A stretch of DNA of 64,000 nucleotides, from contig CAJNDS010002065.1 of assembly GCA_905221605.1 (NCBI GenBank), positions 1-64,000 on the forward strand, read 5' to 3'. The stretch comes from Symbiodinium natans (taxonomy: Eukaryota; Sar; Dinophyceae; Suessiales; Symbiodiniaceae). Within the stretch, counting starts at the first letter, position 1. The number at the start of each line of letters is the position of its first letter. Both the position numbers and the translations under genes were made by a program. Positions 21,499-31,199 of the stretch are shown in pieces. The notes beneath the pieces are model-generated. The model saw only the letters and a list, made by a program, of their open reading frames with translations. It ran no database searches and was not told the origin of the DNA.

Positions 21499-24400
21499 AT
21501 GCCTTCTCCGAAGCGATGGCTCCAACTTGCCTCGGATGGTGGACAAGATGGTGGAGCTGGAAATGGTGCAGCTGAGTCTCTGGGTGAAAGATCGGTGTTG
21601 GAAGAGGTGATTCCCGACGCTGAAGTACATCTGGAAGAGGCCTTGGTTGCAGAAAGCCCCAATGCGGGTATGAATCCCAATAGGGATATGGTTAGCAATG
21701 CTGAAGCTGAAGGACGTGCTGTTTCTGTACCGCCAAAGCCTGGTGAAAAAAGGAACTGGGATGCGACTGGTGGCATAGATCGTGAAATGGAGGTGACTGT
21801 TTTACGAGTGTTACACAAACACGGGTACCAGCCGTCGTCTTCGACTTCGGGTCGAATGGTAGACCAAGAGTCTCAGACCGATCTGATTGGAGAAGTGCTA
21901 CAAGCGACCAGGAGGCCGTTGAACAAGATCAAAAAGGGTCCATCTTCGAGTTCCCAAGGTGGTGGAAGCGGTCACAAACAGAAGGGTGCGGACGGCTTTG
22001 AAGCTGCACCTGCTGCTGAATACGCCATGGGGGAGGAGGAGATCCTACAGATGGAGGCTGAACGGTTGCGACAGCTGTCAGAAGAAGAGGACGAGATGCG
22101 ACAGGTTTCTGAAAGGGACGGTTTTCGGAAAGACGAGCATCTGATCCAAGCGTGTGATGGCACAATGTGGGAATTGCACCTCCATGAAGATGGGAGACAA
22201 TATTATTACTGCCTGGATACGCACGAAACCAAGTGGACATTGCCGGTGGTAGGTGAAAAGGTGAAGAGTGACGAGGTGGTTGGGTCTCCTTTGGGCAATG
22301 AGCTGGAAATGGAGGCGGCACTGGATTCTTCATCCTCTACTCCGAAGACTGAGTCTACGAGGGCATTCCAGGGTAGTGTAAATAGTTTAGGTGAAAAAGA
22401 TTTTTCCTCTACTATCAGGGATAGCGGTCCTAGGGCTGATGGTGACGCCCCGACCCCGGGTTCTCCTGATGAGGAAGGGATTCCTGGGAACCAAGCCAAC
22501 ATCGCTGGAGCTCAACACCTGGATCGGGAAGAAACAGAAGCGCTTTCTGAGGGTGGGGCAGCGATGGAATTGGTGGATCCAGAAGAGAAAATGCCCAATG
22601 AGGTGATCGGAACTGTGTCGGCTGCAGAAGAGCGAGTGGTGGATGTGGTACCTGTTGTTCAGGAAGGTGGTCCTGGAGATTCGGAGGATGGAGAGAAAAA
22701 GTTGTGTGTTACGACTGAGGAGGTCTCTTCGTTTGGTGCCAAGAATTCTGCCATTCAAGGGGAAAAAGAAGCTTCTGGAATAGCTGGAGACACGGATGAT
22801 CTGAAAAATGAGGCCTGGAGCGCCAATGATGCGCGGGTTGATGCGCCAGATATTACCTGGAGTGCGAAGGAAGCACGGGTTGAGGTGCATGTGGTGGTAC
22901 GTTCCACGGGCGACTGCAACAATGGGGCGCAGGTCTCCGCAGCAGCTGATGATGGAGGTTCACAGGTGGACGCACTGGTGCAACCTGAAGTTAGCAGCGA
23001 GGAACGAAATGACAAGGGCTACACCGGAGCCAATGAGGCAGCTGTGGTCAATGATGGTGGAAATTCTCCTTTGGAGGCCATGGAACCAAAGGAGCCTGCG
23101 GTGGAAGAAAGCGTGCCTGCCGTGGATGATCGACTCAATTGCCCTGCAGTGGAAGAAGATTTGCCTGCTGCAGAAGGTGAGACAAAGGACTCCAATGATG
23201 GGTCCACTCCCATGAAGGGAGAAGCGTTGCCGTCTGGAAGTTCACCGGAAGTCGACACCGAGCGAACTACAGCAGATGAGGCAAAGCCGTTGGCGGAGAA
23301 AAAGGGAGGTCCTGAAATCCAGGAGCACAAAAAAGATGAGCTTGTGGGACTCGTGGAGCAGGACGAGCAGTGTGACCCAAAGGTGAAGACAAAGGATGCG
23401 CCAGGAGCCGATGATACAGAGATGGTTTCTGAAGAGCGTGTAAAGAAAGTGCCCCGAGCGGGAGCCTTGGAGTCACCTGGGCCACATTGCTATCAAGAGG
23501 GAGATGAGATCATGGGTCTGGTGCGCTGCATCAATGGGTATGGAGCCTTTTTGGACCATGGGGATATGAATGTATTGATTCCTGCAGAAGGGAACAATGC
23601 ATATCAGTTCAAGTTTGGTGATACTGTCAATGGAACAGTGAAACGAGTGGAAGATGATGGTACCATAATCTTGGACACCTTTCTGGTTTTGGAAGAGGAC
23701 GTGGAGGACTCTTCTTCGACGCTGCGGAAGTGGAAACCCAGCGGCTGGAGTACGTGGTGGACGGATTCATGGTATGCTGGTCAATGGTACCAAGATTCCA
23801 ACGGTCAATGGGACTGGAAACAGGAGGAAGAGCAATCCGATGAAGAGCTTGTGGTACAGGAGTTGTCTTCTGAAGAACGAAAAGAAAGGCAACTTTATGG
23901 AGAAAAGATCTACAAAGCTCTTCTGGAGAATGGAAATGAAGAGGAAGCCTATGTTGGCAAAATTACTGGGATGCTGTTAGGTCGGCCGATGGAAGATTTA
24001 CAGGAGTGTGTTGCGGATCAGGCATTCCTCAATGCGGAAGCTCGGCGCGCGTATGGCATCTTGCAAAATGATGGTTGGAAGCCTGATGGTACAGAAAGCA
24101 CAGGCTTGGGGAAGTTAACCACTTTTTCCCGAAAACAGTACCACAACGCGCTTTTCGAACTGGCATGCAGAAAAAGGAGATTTTCTCGACCAGTTGTGGG
24201 TGAAGCGGTGGCAACGGTGCTGAATCAAGGGGAAGATGAGTTTTGGAACGCGCTTTGGTTGGACACCAAGCTATTTTTGCAGGAGCTTGATGGTGCAGTG
24301 CAATCCATGAGCAAAAGGGAGAACAAGCCAATGGAAGCCTACATGGATCCTGACCAGTACAAAAAGGCTTACATGACACCAAAGACGGTGTTGTCACCTG

Positions 24401-27400
24401 GTTACAGCAAGCTGTGCAGGTTCTTCAATAAGGGAAGGTGTCGCAATGGCGATGGGTGTCCCTATGAGCATCGTCGGTACGGTGAAGGTTGGCCAGAAGG
24501 GGGGTCAACTGATCCAAAGAATAGCCAAGAAGCTGATGATGAGGACGGGAACATCGGTGACCCTCCCACAGAGGAAGGTACAGTGGATGAGGCACAGCAG
24601 GAGCGGGAGGATTTAGCCTTCCGGGCCAAGTACAATTTTGGCAAAGGTGCATCAAAGGGTGAGCCTACGTCAGGTGAGCCAAAAGGTCGGCTGTGTCTGT
24701 ATTACAATCAAGGTGGTTGTAAATATGGGACTGCATGCAGGTACCTTCACAACGATGATGTAGCATTGGAAGGGACTTGGGAGCCCGGCAAAGCTTGGGA
24801 CAATGCTTCCAGGAAGTCACTAAGGGACGCAGGGTTCCACCATTGCTGTTTCGATTATTACCTCAGAGGACGTTGCCGGAAAGGGTTAAATTTCTGCAAG
24901 TACTCCCATGACGAGATGTCAGAGGAGCGGTTGTCGCTCCTGAAACACTTGGTACAGGTGGCCAATCAGGTCCGGTTTGAAAAAGAGAGAGGATGGGAGC
25001 TTACGGATAGAAGCACTTTTCAGCCACCTGCGAGTGGGGGAGCTGAATCTTCCTCATCCTCGGCACCAAAAGCGCTGCAAATGACCAATGTGTCACAAAA
25101 AGATGGTGAAAAAGGTATTCTGGATGAAGTAGAAGCTGATGAGCAAAAGAATTCGGTGGCTGCATCCACTAGTACTCAGCTTCACAATCCGGAGGAGCCG
25201 ATTGAAAATTGGATGGCTCGCAACGCACACCTGTGGGTGTATACCCCTCATGTAAGTGAGGTGATGATTACGCTTGGTGTGACCAATGTGTCGGACTTGC
25301 AAGAGTTCATCTTTGTGGAAGATTTGGTTGACAAAGGGATCAACAAAGTGACCGCATGCAAAATTCTGCAATTGGTGGGTGAGGTCCGATATCGACCGGG
25401 AGGACCGGAAAAGGCAGTTCCGTCTGATGCATCTGTACGGGTACAACAATCTTCTGGGAACAAAGGGACTGGAAGAGCGGCGGTGCGAACCCTCACTCAG
25501 GTGCGTGAAGCTGAAGACTCCGGTGCAAAAACTATGCCGAGAGGTTCCTATCGGGAGCTTTTTGATAAGGTCAGGTACCGTGATGGTTGGACGCTTGCGC
25601 AGAGGTCTCCGTTGTGCGTACAGAAGCTGCGGTTGGTGGGAGTTGGAATGCCGCCGGTGAATCCACCAACGAAAAAGTATCGGTCAAGATCAAACCCTGT
25701 AAGAAGGGGAAGGCCCTTGCTGGACAAAAAACAGGTGCGACAGGTGCCACGATCTCGGTCACAACGACGAGTGCAACTGGCGGAAGTGGTGGAAAAACCG
25801 AAGCCACTGGAGCCGGTGAAACCTCGTGGTGGTTTGTCGTATCCATTCAGCAGAGCGTGGGCAGATGTGGTGGATGATGATGACCAGGCGGAGGCTTTGG
25901 TCTCGTATGCCGCTTCCTCAAGCGATTCAAGCGAGGAGGAGACCAATGCGGTACAACGCCTGAAGGAACTCTTTTTGCAAGAAAGGGATTCGTGGAGAAC
26001 TGCGAGTCGTGGCAATGTTCCACAAAGTGGTTCTTCAGGCTCCAATGATGGGCCGAAAAAATCGGTTCACCTTGGCGAAGGGCGCGACAAAGCGTCGCGG
26101 GGGGAGACCCGCCAAGAAGTGACTTCTCAAGTTTTTTCGCTACCACAACCTTCTCGTCGAGCTGAACGGTCTCAAAAAAGAACAAGGGATGGTTCAGTTA
26201 TGGTTGGTTCGCTGGCGGTGGGCTCCACGGATGAGGTTTTACCTGGGCAAGGTGCTGCTGGACAGGTGAATGTCTCTGAAAGCGCTCAAGTTCTTCCTGG
26301 GCATGAAGTGGCTGGACAGGAGACGGCGCCGGAAGGAGCAGTACAGATTTCTGGCGAGGAGACCGACCAAAAAGAAGGAGAAGGCGGGAGCAATGATCTC
26401 CGTGGTAATGATGCGAAGATGTTGGATGGTGGTCCGGTGAGGAGTGACCTTCAGCAATTGCTGGTGAAAGGCCTTCTGACTCGAATTTATTGGAAGGTTG
26501 CAGTTGGCAAGTTGCCAATGGGGCAAAGAGATTGCCAAAAAGGGTCCAATAAGATGGATCGAAATTTGGTTATTAGCATGTCATCCGAGGGTGCAAGCGA
26601 ACAGGATGAGAACCTGGCACTGGAGGACGATGCTGATCAGTCAATGGGAGACGGTGCAATGGTTATGGTGTATGATCCAGGAACGCTGATCCAGTCGCCA
26701 ACAACTGATTGGGTTATGCGTCGCGGTCTGACCGATCGTACCGTCTGGCCAGCAATGGCGCACCTGGCACAGAGGATATGTGCTGAAATGGTTCAAGTGG
26801 ATGAAATGAATGCCCAGCTAGGGACTGGAACACTCCTTTTTCAAAGGAGAGATCAAGGATATTATACTGACCTGCATCATTCGTTCCATGACAACCCGTG
26901 CTTGCCGGCGGTGGGGAATTACCCTCTTTCGGTGATGGGTGCCTTGTTGTCTCCTGGTCTGGAAGGGGAATTCAAGAATACGGACAAGTTTGGTACTGCT
27001 ATGGAGGCAATTGCCTATGATTGGAGCCGCAGTCCAGGCATGGAAGTTCATATTGAACTTATGGCGAGGGTAGCCAAAATGGTTCACCCATTCCTGAATC
27101 TGGGAGCACAAGGGTCGGTGATGGTTTCAGAATTTCTCTGGCAGCGCGGGAGGGCTCGGTTGATGGAGTTTCTTCAAGCGGCGACTTGTGCGGACCAATT
27201 GGAGGCTCTCTGGAGAAGGATGGACGACGATGCGGATGAGGAGGTGGATCCTTCGACAGCGATGCTGGAAGTTCTTGGACTAGAGGATGCGGTGCTTGAT
27301 CAAGGGAACAATGAATCCCTTATTCCCATTGAAGATGCTGGAGGTGAGACAAGCGGTGACACTGGAGGGAAGGGCAAAGCGCCAGAAGTTTCTCCGGAAG

Positions 27401-29334
27401 AGGAGAAATCCAGTGGGTCATCCAGACTGGCGGACACAAGGATTTTCTTGTGGTCAGTGTACTCCCGCGTGGCTTCGAATTTCTCTATGCAGGACCGCAC
27501 TACTGGTAAGATCTTTGACAGCACCAAAGGATATCCTGGTGAAGGACCAAACAATGATGACAATCCTTCCTCTAAGGGGAACTTTCCCTGGATTTCAGAA
27601 GACTACCTCGACGAAGTGGTGTCAAAAAAGATGGAAAGGTCTTCAGAGATGGATGGGTTTGTTCCGGGAAGTGAGGGATCATTGGAAAAGGTAGAGGTGG
27701 AGAATGTCACTGCCTCTAAAATTCTTATGGCTCTTTGGAAGAAGGGACATAGAGTTGGGTTTAGAAGGTTGCGTCGTTTGAATGCATCTGGATGCAAGGT
27801 TGGAGCAATGAAACGTCCAATCAAAAGGGTGCAGAAGATTGGCGCTAGGAAGGCCTTCATGAAGATGTTCAATGTTTTTGGATCGTCTCAGCATGGCTCA
27901 GGAGTTGGCGGAAAACCGATCATGAAGGTGGTAGGACCAAGGCCAGGTTTTCCAGCTGTACTCCAAGCACCAAATACTGATAGCACGTCGGGTGAAGGGA
28001 GCAGTCCCCAGGTACATGGCAATGTTCATGTAGAGCACAGTCGCCCTATGGACCGGTATGAGGCAGAGCGCTTGGAGAAGAGGAAGAAGGGTTTCTGCTA
28101 TTGGTTTGGCAAAGGGAAAGATCGCTGCAAATTTGGTGACGACTGCAAATTCATCCATTCCGAAGATGATGTGGTGCTACATTCATATTGGTGCAAGTAC
28201 TATGTGGCAGGGAGAGAATGTTTCGCTGGAAAGGATTGTGAGTTCTCGCATGATGCAACTGGTGTGAGGTGCGTCCAGTTTGCTCGGTCTGGGAAGTGTC
28301 GGTTTGGTGACAGGTGTGTCTTTGGACATGAGGTTCCGTTGGAAAAACAGAGGCCAAGGTCTCCAAGGACGCCCCCAAGGGATGGTCCAAGGAGAAAGTC
28401 TGGTGCAAATGGTGGAAAAAAGGAGATCTCTCCTGAACAGTTCGGTGATGATGAGGAGGATTTTATGGTTTATGACGAAGAGACCAAGATGACGGAACTG
28501 TTGATGGAGGCGATTTCATTTCTGTCCAATGGCAAATCAGATTTGGCTCGAGCAGAGGCGGACCCATTGTTCAAACTCCTGAAGATCACTGGAGATGCTG
28601 ACTACATGGATCAAGTATGGGTTTCGTGGACCACTGAAATGTTGTCAGTGCTGGAACTTCTCGAAGTAGTGAAGTCGTACGATGTTTCGCTCGCGGAGGT
28701 GGAAGAATGGGTCAATGACCTGAGGATATGGTATGAGCGAGCCAATTTGGGAGAAGAAAAGGATCCCAAAAAAGGGAAAAAGAGGTCCCTAGAAGGGGAG
28801 TCCAGCAAAGATATTCCTGCCGAAAAAGAAGTGGTTGAGACTTCGGAGACGGAGGTTGCCGTTGAGGAGGAGAAGAAAAAGGTAAAAAAGAAGAGGAAAG
28901 CTGCAGCTATCGAAGATCCTTACACTCTCATGGTTCCAAAGCCGAAGAAGATGCCGACGATCATTGAGAAGGGTGGATCAACATCCAATGTGGTGGCTTC
29001 TGCAGTGGAAAAATCCTCGAAGACGCGCACAAAGTCAAATGTCGGTGGAAAGACAAAGAAGAAGGAGAAAAGTCAGAGTCCCAAAAAAGAAGAGGTGGTA
29101 ATGGTGCAAGATCCTGAGGAAAAGGATCGTCCATCCGATGCGGAGGCACCAGGGTCTGCCAATGCGAATGAAGAGCTGGGTCAATCTTGCCAGGCGATTG
29201 AGGACGCAAAGAGAGAAGGATTGGTATCCTCAATTCAAAGGGGCATACAGGATCCTATTCTTACGATTTCGGACCTGGAGTATATTCTGCTGCAACTTCA
29301 CCTCAAGATTGCCAACAATCGGAAAAAGAAGTGA
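21499..29334 (+). CDS. giant retrotransposon-encoded protein with WW, S1, SAM-like and six CCCH zinc-finger motifs
   Basis: A single uninterrupted frame. The first ATG after the LTR and primer site (21499) gives 2,611 residues; in-frame ATGs at 21232 (next to the spliced-leader-like sequence) and 21145 (partly target-site DNA) would extend it. Domains, numbered from 21499: WW-like W224-W246-P249; long acidic, probably disordered region to about 660; S1-type RNA-binding fold about 665-729 (GDEIMGLVRCINGYGAFLDH); Trp-rich patch 746-774; CCCH fingers at about 973, 1066 (both C-x7-C-x5-C-x3-H) and 1116 (C-x8-C-x6-C-x3-H); SAM-like helical domain about 1230-1293; Arg/Ser-rich stretch about 1392-1430; helical region of unknown type about 1750-1930; three more CCCH fingers at about 2200, 2232 and 2258; Lys-rich coiled tail from 2420. 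Everything suggests RNA binding. I infer a Gag-like role, binding the element's RNA, with CCCH fingers in place of the usual CCHC knuckles. No polymerase was seen. It could alternatively be a captured host RNA-binding gene. Confidence 0.75.
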   Translation: MPSPKRWLQLASDGGQDGGAGNGAAESLGERSVLEEVIPDAEVHLEEALVAESPNAGMNPNRDMVSNAEAEGRAVSVPPKPGEKRNWDATGGIDREMEVTVLRVLHKHGYQPSSSTSGRMVDQESQTDLIGEVLQATRRPLNKIKKGPSSSSQGGGSGHKQKGADGFEAAPAAEYAMGEEEILQMEAERLRQLSEEEDEMRQVSERDGFRKDEHLIQACDGTMWELHLHEDGRQYYYCLDTHETKWTLPVVGEKVKSDEVVGSPLGNELEMEAALDSSSSTPKTESTRAFQGSVNSLGEKDFSSTIRDSGPRADGDAPTPGSPDEEGIPGNQANIAGAQHLDREETEALSEGGAAMELVDPEEKMPNEVIGTVSAAEERVVDVVPVVQEGGPGDSEDGEKKLCVTTEEVSSFGAKNSAIQGEKEASGIAGDTDDLKNEAWSANDARVDAPDITWSAKEARVEVHVVVRSTGDCNNGAQVSAAADDGGSQVDALVQPEVSSEERNDKGYTGANEAAVVNDGGNSPLEAMEPKEPAVEESVPAVDDRLNCPAVEEDLPAAEGETKDSNDGSTPMKGEALPSGSSPEVDTERTTADEAKPLAEKKGGPEIQEHKKDELVGLVEQDEQCDPKVKTKDAPGADDTEMVSEERVKKVPRAGALESPGPHCYQEGDEIMGLVRCINGYGAFLDHGDMNVLIPAEGNNAYQFKFGDTVNGTVKRVEDDGTIILDTFLVLEEDVEDSSSTLRKWKPSGWSTWWTDSWYAGQWYQDSNGQWDWKQEEEQSDEELVVQELSSEERKERQLYGEKIYKALLENGNEEEAYVGKITGMLLGRPMEDLQECVADQAFLNAEARRAYGILQNDGWKPDGTESTGLGKLTTFSRKQYHNALFELACRKRRFSRPVVGEAVATVLNQGEDEFWNALWLDTKLFLQELDGAVQSMSKRENKPMEAYMDPDQYKKAYMTPKTVLSPGYSKLCRFFNKGRCRNGDGCPYEHRRYGEGWPEGGSTDPKNSQEADDEDGNIGDPPTEEGTVDEAQQEREDLAFRAKYNFGKGASKGEPTSGEPKGRLCLYYNQGGCKYGTACRYLHNDDVALEGTWEPGKAWDNASRKSLRDAGFHHCCFDYYLRGRCRKGLNFCKYSHDEMSEERLSLLKHLVQVANQVRFEKERGWELTDRSTFQPPASGGAESSSSSAPKALQMTNVSQKDGEKGILDEVEADEQKNSVAASTSTQLHNPEEPIENWMARNAHLWVYTPHVSEVMITLGVTNVSDLQEFIFVEDLVDKGINKVTACKILQLVGEVRYRPGGPEKAVPSDASVRVQQSSGNKGTGRAAVRTLTQVREAEDSGAKTMPRGSYRELFDKVRYRDGWTLAQRSPLCVQKLRLVGVGMPPVNPPTKKYRSRSNPVRRGRPLLDKKQVRQVPRSRSQRRVQLAEVVEKPKPLEPVKPRGGLSYPFSRAWADVVDDDDQAEALVSYAASSSDSSEEETNAVQRLKELFLQERDSWRTASRGNVPQSGSSGSNDGPKKSVHLGEGRDKASRGETRQEVTSQVFSLPQPSRRAERSQKRTRDGSVMVGSLAVGSTDEVLPGQGAAGQVNVSESAQVLPGHEVAGQETAPEGAVQISGEETDQKEGEGGSNDLRGNDAKMLDGGPVRSDLQQLLVKGLLTRIYWKVAVGKLPMGQRDCQKGSNKMDRNLVISMSSEGASEQDENLALEDDADQSMGDGAMVMVYDPGTLIQSPTTDWVMRRGLTDRTVWPAMAHLAQRICAEMVQVDEMNAQLGTGTLLFQRRDQGYYTDLHHSFHDNPCLPAVGNYPLSVMGALLSPGLEGEFKNTDKFGTAMEAIAYDWSRSPGMEVHIELMARVAKMVHPFLNLGAQGSVMVSEFLWQRGRARLMEFLQAATCADQLEALWRRMDDDADEEVDPSTAMLEVLGLEDAVLDQGNNESLIPIEDAGGETSGDTGGKGKAPEVSPEEEKSSGSSRLADTRIFLWSVYSRVASNFSMQDRTTGKIFDSTKGYPGEGPNNDDNPSSKGNFPWISEDYLDEVVSKKMERSSEMDGFVPGSEGSLEKVEVENVTASKILMALWKKGHRVGFRRLRRLNASGCKVGAMKRPIKRVQKIGARKAFMKMFNVFGSSQHGSGVGGKPIMKVVGPRPGFPAVLQAPNTDSTSGEGSSPQVHGNVHVEHSRPMDRYEAERLEKRKKGFCYWFGKGKDRCKFGDDCKFIHSEDDVVLHSYWCKYYVAGRECFAGKDCEFSHDATGVRCVQFARSGKCRFGDRCVFGHEVPLEKQRPRSPRTPPRDGPRRKSGANGGKKEISPEQFGDDEEDFMVYDEETKMTELLMEAISFLSNGKSDLARAEADPLFKLLKITGDADYMDQVWVSWTTEMLSVLELLEVVKSYDVSLAEVEEWVNDLRIWYERANLGEEKDPKKGKKRSLEGESSKDIPAEKEVVETSETEVAVEEEKKKVKKKRKAAAIEDPYTLMVPKPKKMPTIIEKGGSTSNVVASAVEKSSKTRTKSNVGGKTKKKEKSQSPKKEEVVMVQDPEEKDRPSDAEAPGSANANEELGQSCQAIEDAKREGLVSSIQRGIQDPILTISDLEYILLQLHLKIANNRKKK

Positions 29335-29691
29335 TTGGATGGTATGGATGAAGGGATGGTTTTTCTCTTTCTGGAGACCGGTGCGCTGGAACAGCCAATG
29401 TGCTGACAATGTGGTGGTTACTATTAAGGGTATGGAAATCCCTGATAGTAGGAGTCAGTAGCTTTTCGCGTAGCGAAGACCACGGTTTGTGGTGAAGAAG
29501 GCCAAGGAGTCTTCAGTGATGAGAGGATCAAGGTGAAAAAAGATTCTCTATGGGTAGTAGGTTAGCCAATGTGCTATAATTCCGTCCTGGAAGACGTTAA
29601 ACCACAATTTGCATTTCAAGCAGCTGGCTGCTGCCGTAATGGCAGTTTTTGGCCAAAAGATCTGCATCTCCAATGTGTCCTAGGAAATCCT
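29335..29691 (+). other. 3' noncoding part of the retrotransposon
   Basis: Between the ORF stop and the purine tract. It contains a small perfect hairpin (TTCGC-GTA-GCGAA, about 29464-29476) and a near-palindromic CTAGGAAATCCTAGG at about 29689. No further coding sequence. Confidence 0.5.
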
Positions 29692-29704
29692 AGGACAGGG
29701 GGAG
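29692..29704 (+). promoter_or_regulatory. polypurine tract
   Basis: AGGACAGGGGGAG lies immediately before the 3' LTR, the expected site for plus-strand priming; all purine except one C. Confidence 0.7.
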
Positions 29705-29991
29705 TGCGGAGCTGCAATTGGTATTGTAGAAAGGAGTTAGTGTTGGAAGTTGGAAGGGTTAATGAACCCGGTAATCGTATTTGGCTCAAGATGGGCTTGA
29801 ACAGAAAGCCACAAGTTCAAAAAGTAGTGCCTGGGTTCTTAGGGTTTGGTAAGGGTGTGGATTCCTTCCCCCTTTCCTTCCCCCCTGGGTTGCTCTTATC
29901 CGTGTTCTTGGTTGTTTCTTGGTTCGATCTGGGAAATATAAGTTCAGGGCGATTAGGGGAGTTGATTTCCTTCCTTGGTTGTCCCCCCGTA
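29705..29991 (+). repeat. 3' LTR (287 bp)
   Basis: Identical copy of 21146-21432, including the spliced-leader-like sequence (29771-29790). It is followed by CCCTA and five or so CCCTAAA units. Confidence 0.9.
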
Positions 29992-30027
29992 CCCTAAACC
30001 CTAAACCCTAAACCCTAAACCCTAAAC

Positions 30028-30061
30028 CGCGAGCCGAGATGCCGAAGGACAGCTTCTTGTC
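30028..30061 (-). CDS. 34-nt exon upstream of the retrotransposon intron
   Basis: The minus strand reads DKKLSFGISAR after an AAG acceptor and ends one base into a codon at a donor made by the telomere repeat itself (G|GTTTAGGG). The open phase is completed by the exon starting at 20916. Part of the unidentified membrane-protein gene. Confidence 0.4.
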
Positions 30062-30604
30062 CTTGGTTGGAGCATATAACTACACGGCGCGCATAAGGGG
30101 GTACACTGAGCCCTTTCTCTTGCTCCAATTGTTTCGCAAATTCCGTGCCGCGGCTTGCTTCTCTTTAGGAGCAAAAAACGAAAGTTGGACGCGGCACATG
30201 CAAGCATAACCTCCCCCTCCCCCCTATACCTTATCAGCCCCGCCCCCGACTTAATATCTCCCCCCAGGGTGTACGTTTTACTCCGGATGACACGATTTGC
30301 AAACCCCGGTTTTGATTCATCCCGGGGGCTATTCTTCTGAACATGGATGATGTAAAGAGTTTCGTGCCGGGTCTCTCACCCATTTTTTCTTCTGCCTCGA
30401 GATCTCTGGTTTCTGTGGTTGGCCTCCTCAATCCTCAACCCTCGACCCTCAACCCTACCCCAAACCCTAAACTCCTGTTCATTGTTCTGCTCCCTTCGTG
30501 TTGCGGCCCCTTCCCTGCCTTGCCTCTCGAGGAGTTAGTCCCCACTTCGGTGTGGGGAAATGCTAAAGTAAACTCTTCTCCTTGCCCGGTCTACTCCTAG
30601 CCCA

Positions 30605-30830
30605 TCACCTGTATCCCACACCAGAGTATCCCCGCAAAATCCCTGGTGTGCCCAGCCCCAAAGTATTCCAAAAGAACCCCCTGGAGTGCCCAGCAGTTCC
30701 CAACCCCAGGGTATGCCCAAGAGACTGGAGCGCCCCCCTATCCCCAACCCCAAAACCCTAAACCCTAAAAACCCAGAGTATATCCAGAGAATTCCGGGAG
30801 TGCCCAACTCCCCAAGCAAACCCCCCCAAC
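30605..30830. repeat. diverged minisatellite of about 55-60 bp
   Basis: Four or so imperfect copies of a unit containing AGTGCCCAG...CCCAACCCCAGGGTAT...CCCAA. The minus-strand frame over it (Gly/Trp/Leu repeats) follows from the repeat. Not treated as a gene. Confidence 0.5.
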
Positions 30831-30961
30831 TTGTCCCCCAAACAGGTTGGCCGACGCAAGGGGCCGCTAGGCGTTCTTGTGTTCAGAACGGATTTAGGGT
30901 TTAGGGTTTAGGGTTTATTAAGAGAGCTTCATTCAAAGAGGTTTATTGACTTAGCTAGGCG

Positions 30962-31095
30962 TTTGTATTGAGCCTTGTCGATCCAGGCTTCTTTCGGCTG
31001 CAGCGTGTAGCCGCGCCACTCGTTGCAGGGCGAGGAGATGATGCAGGCAGCCCAGATGACAAATGCGAACCTGTCGGCCGAAGTGCAGCAATTGT
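30962..31095 (-). CDS. exon with a membrane segment, probably the same gene
   Basis: The minus strand reads CCTSADRFAFVIWAACIISS then PCNEWRGYTLQPKEAWIDKA. The 5' border is the TAAG end of the family B element 31096-31183, and a consensus GTAAGG donor stands upstream of that element, so the element again sits in an intron. Function unknown. Confidence 0.45.
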
Positions 31096-31183
31096 CTTAG
31101 GGGAAGTAAAGGTTATCCTTTGGGATGAAAAAGGGGATGATATTACCCCAAAAAGGCTAAAGGTTACCTACTCTACTACTAGG
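31096..31183. mobile_element. TIR element family B, diverged copy
   Basis: Left CTTAGGGGAAGTAAAGGTTA, right AAAGGTTACCTACTCTACTACTAGG. It shares its right half almost perfectly with the copies at 32850 and 37980. Confidence 0.65.
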
Positions 31184-31199
31184 ACCTTACCAGGAGTTT

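Larger units (their letters stand above)
21141..29996 (+). mobile_element. LTR retrotransposon without recognisable pol, inserted in a telomere-type array
   Basis: Two identical 287-bp direct repeats (21146-21432 and 29705-29991), both starting TG and ending TA, bound an 8,846-bp element. CCCTA precedes the left repeat (21141-21145) and follows the right one (29992-29996), breaking the CCCTAAA period exactly as a 5-bp target duplication would. A tRNA primer site abuts the left LTR and a purine tract precedes the right one. The only long ORF (21499-29334) has no aspartic protease, integrase (HHCC, DDE) or reverse transcriptase (YxDD) motif that I can see, so the element is presumably non-autonomous, or encodes a Gag-type protein and uses enzymes of a relative. 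Identical LTRs mean a recent insertion. Confidence 0.85.

Noticed and set aside
22387-22890. Antisense frames of 100-167 codons within the giant ORF
   Set aside because: Shadow frames caused by codon bias of the plus-strand ORF.
25515-25535. EDSGAKT in the giant ORF as a retropepsin active site (D-S-G-A)
   Set aside because: The residues before it are charged (EAE) and not hydrophobic, and there is no following flap or second hydrophobic-hydrophobic-Gly motif.
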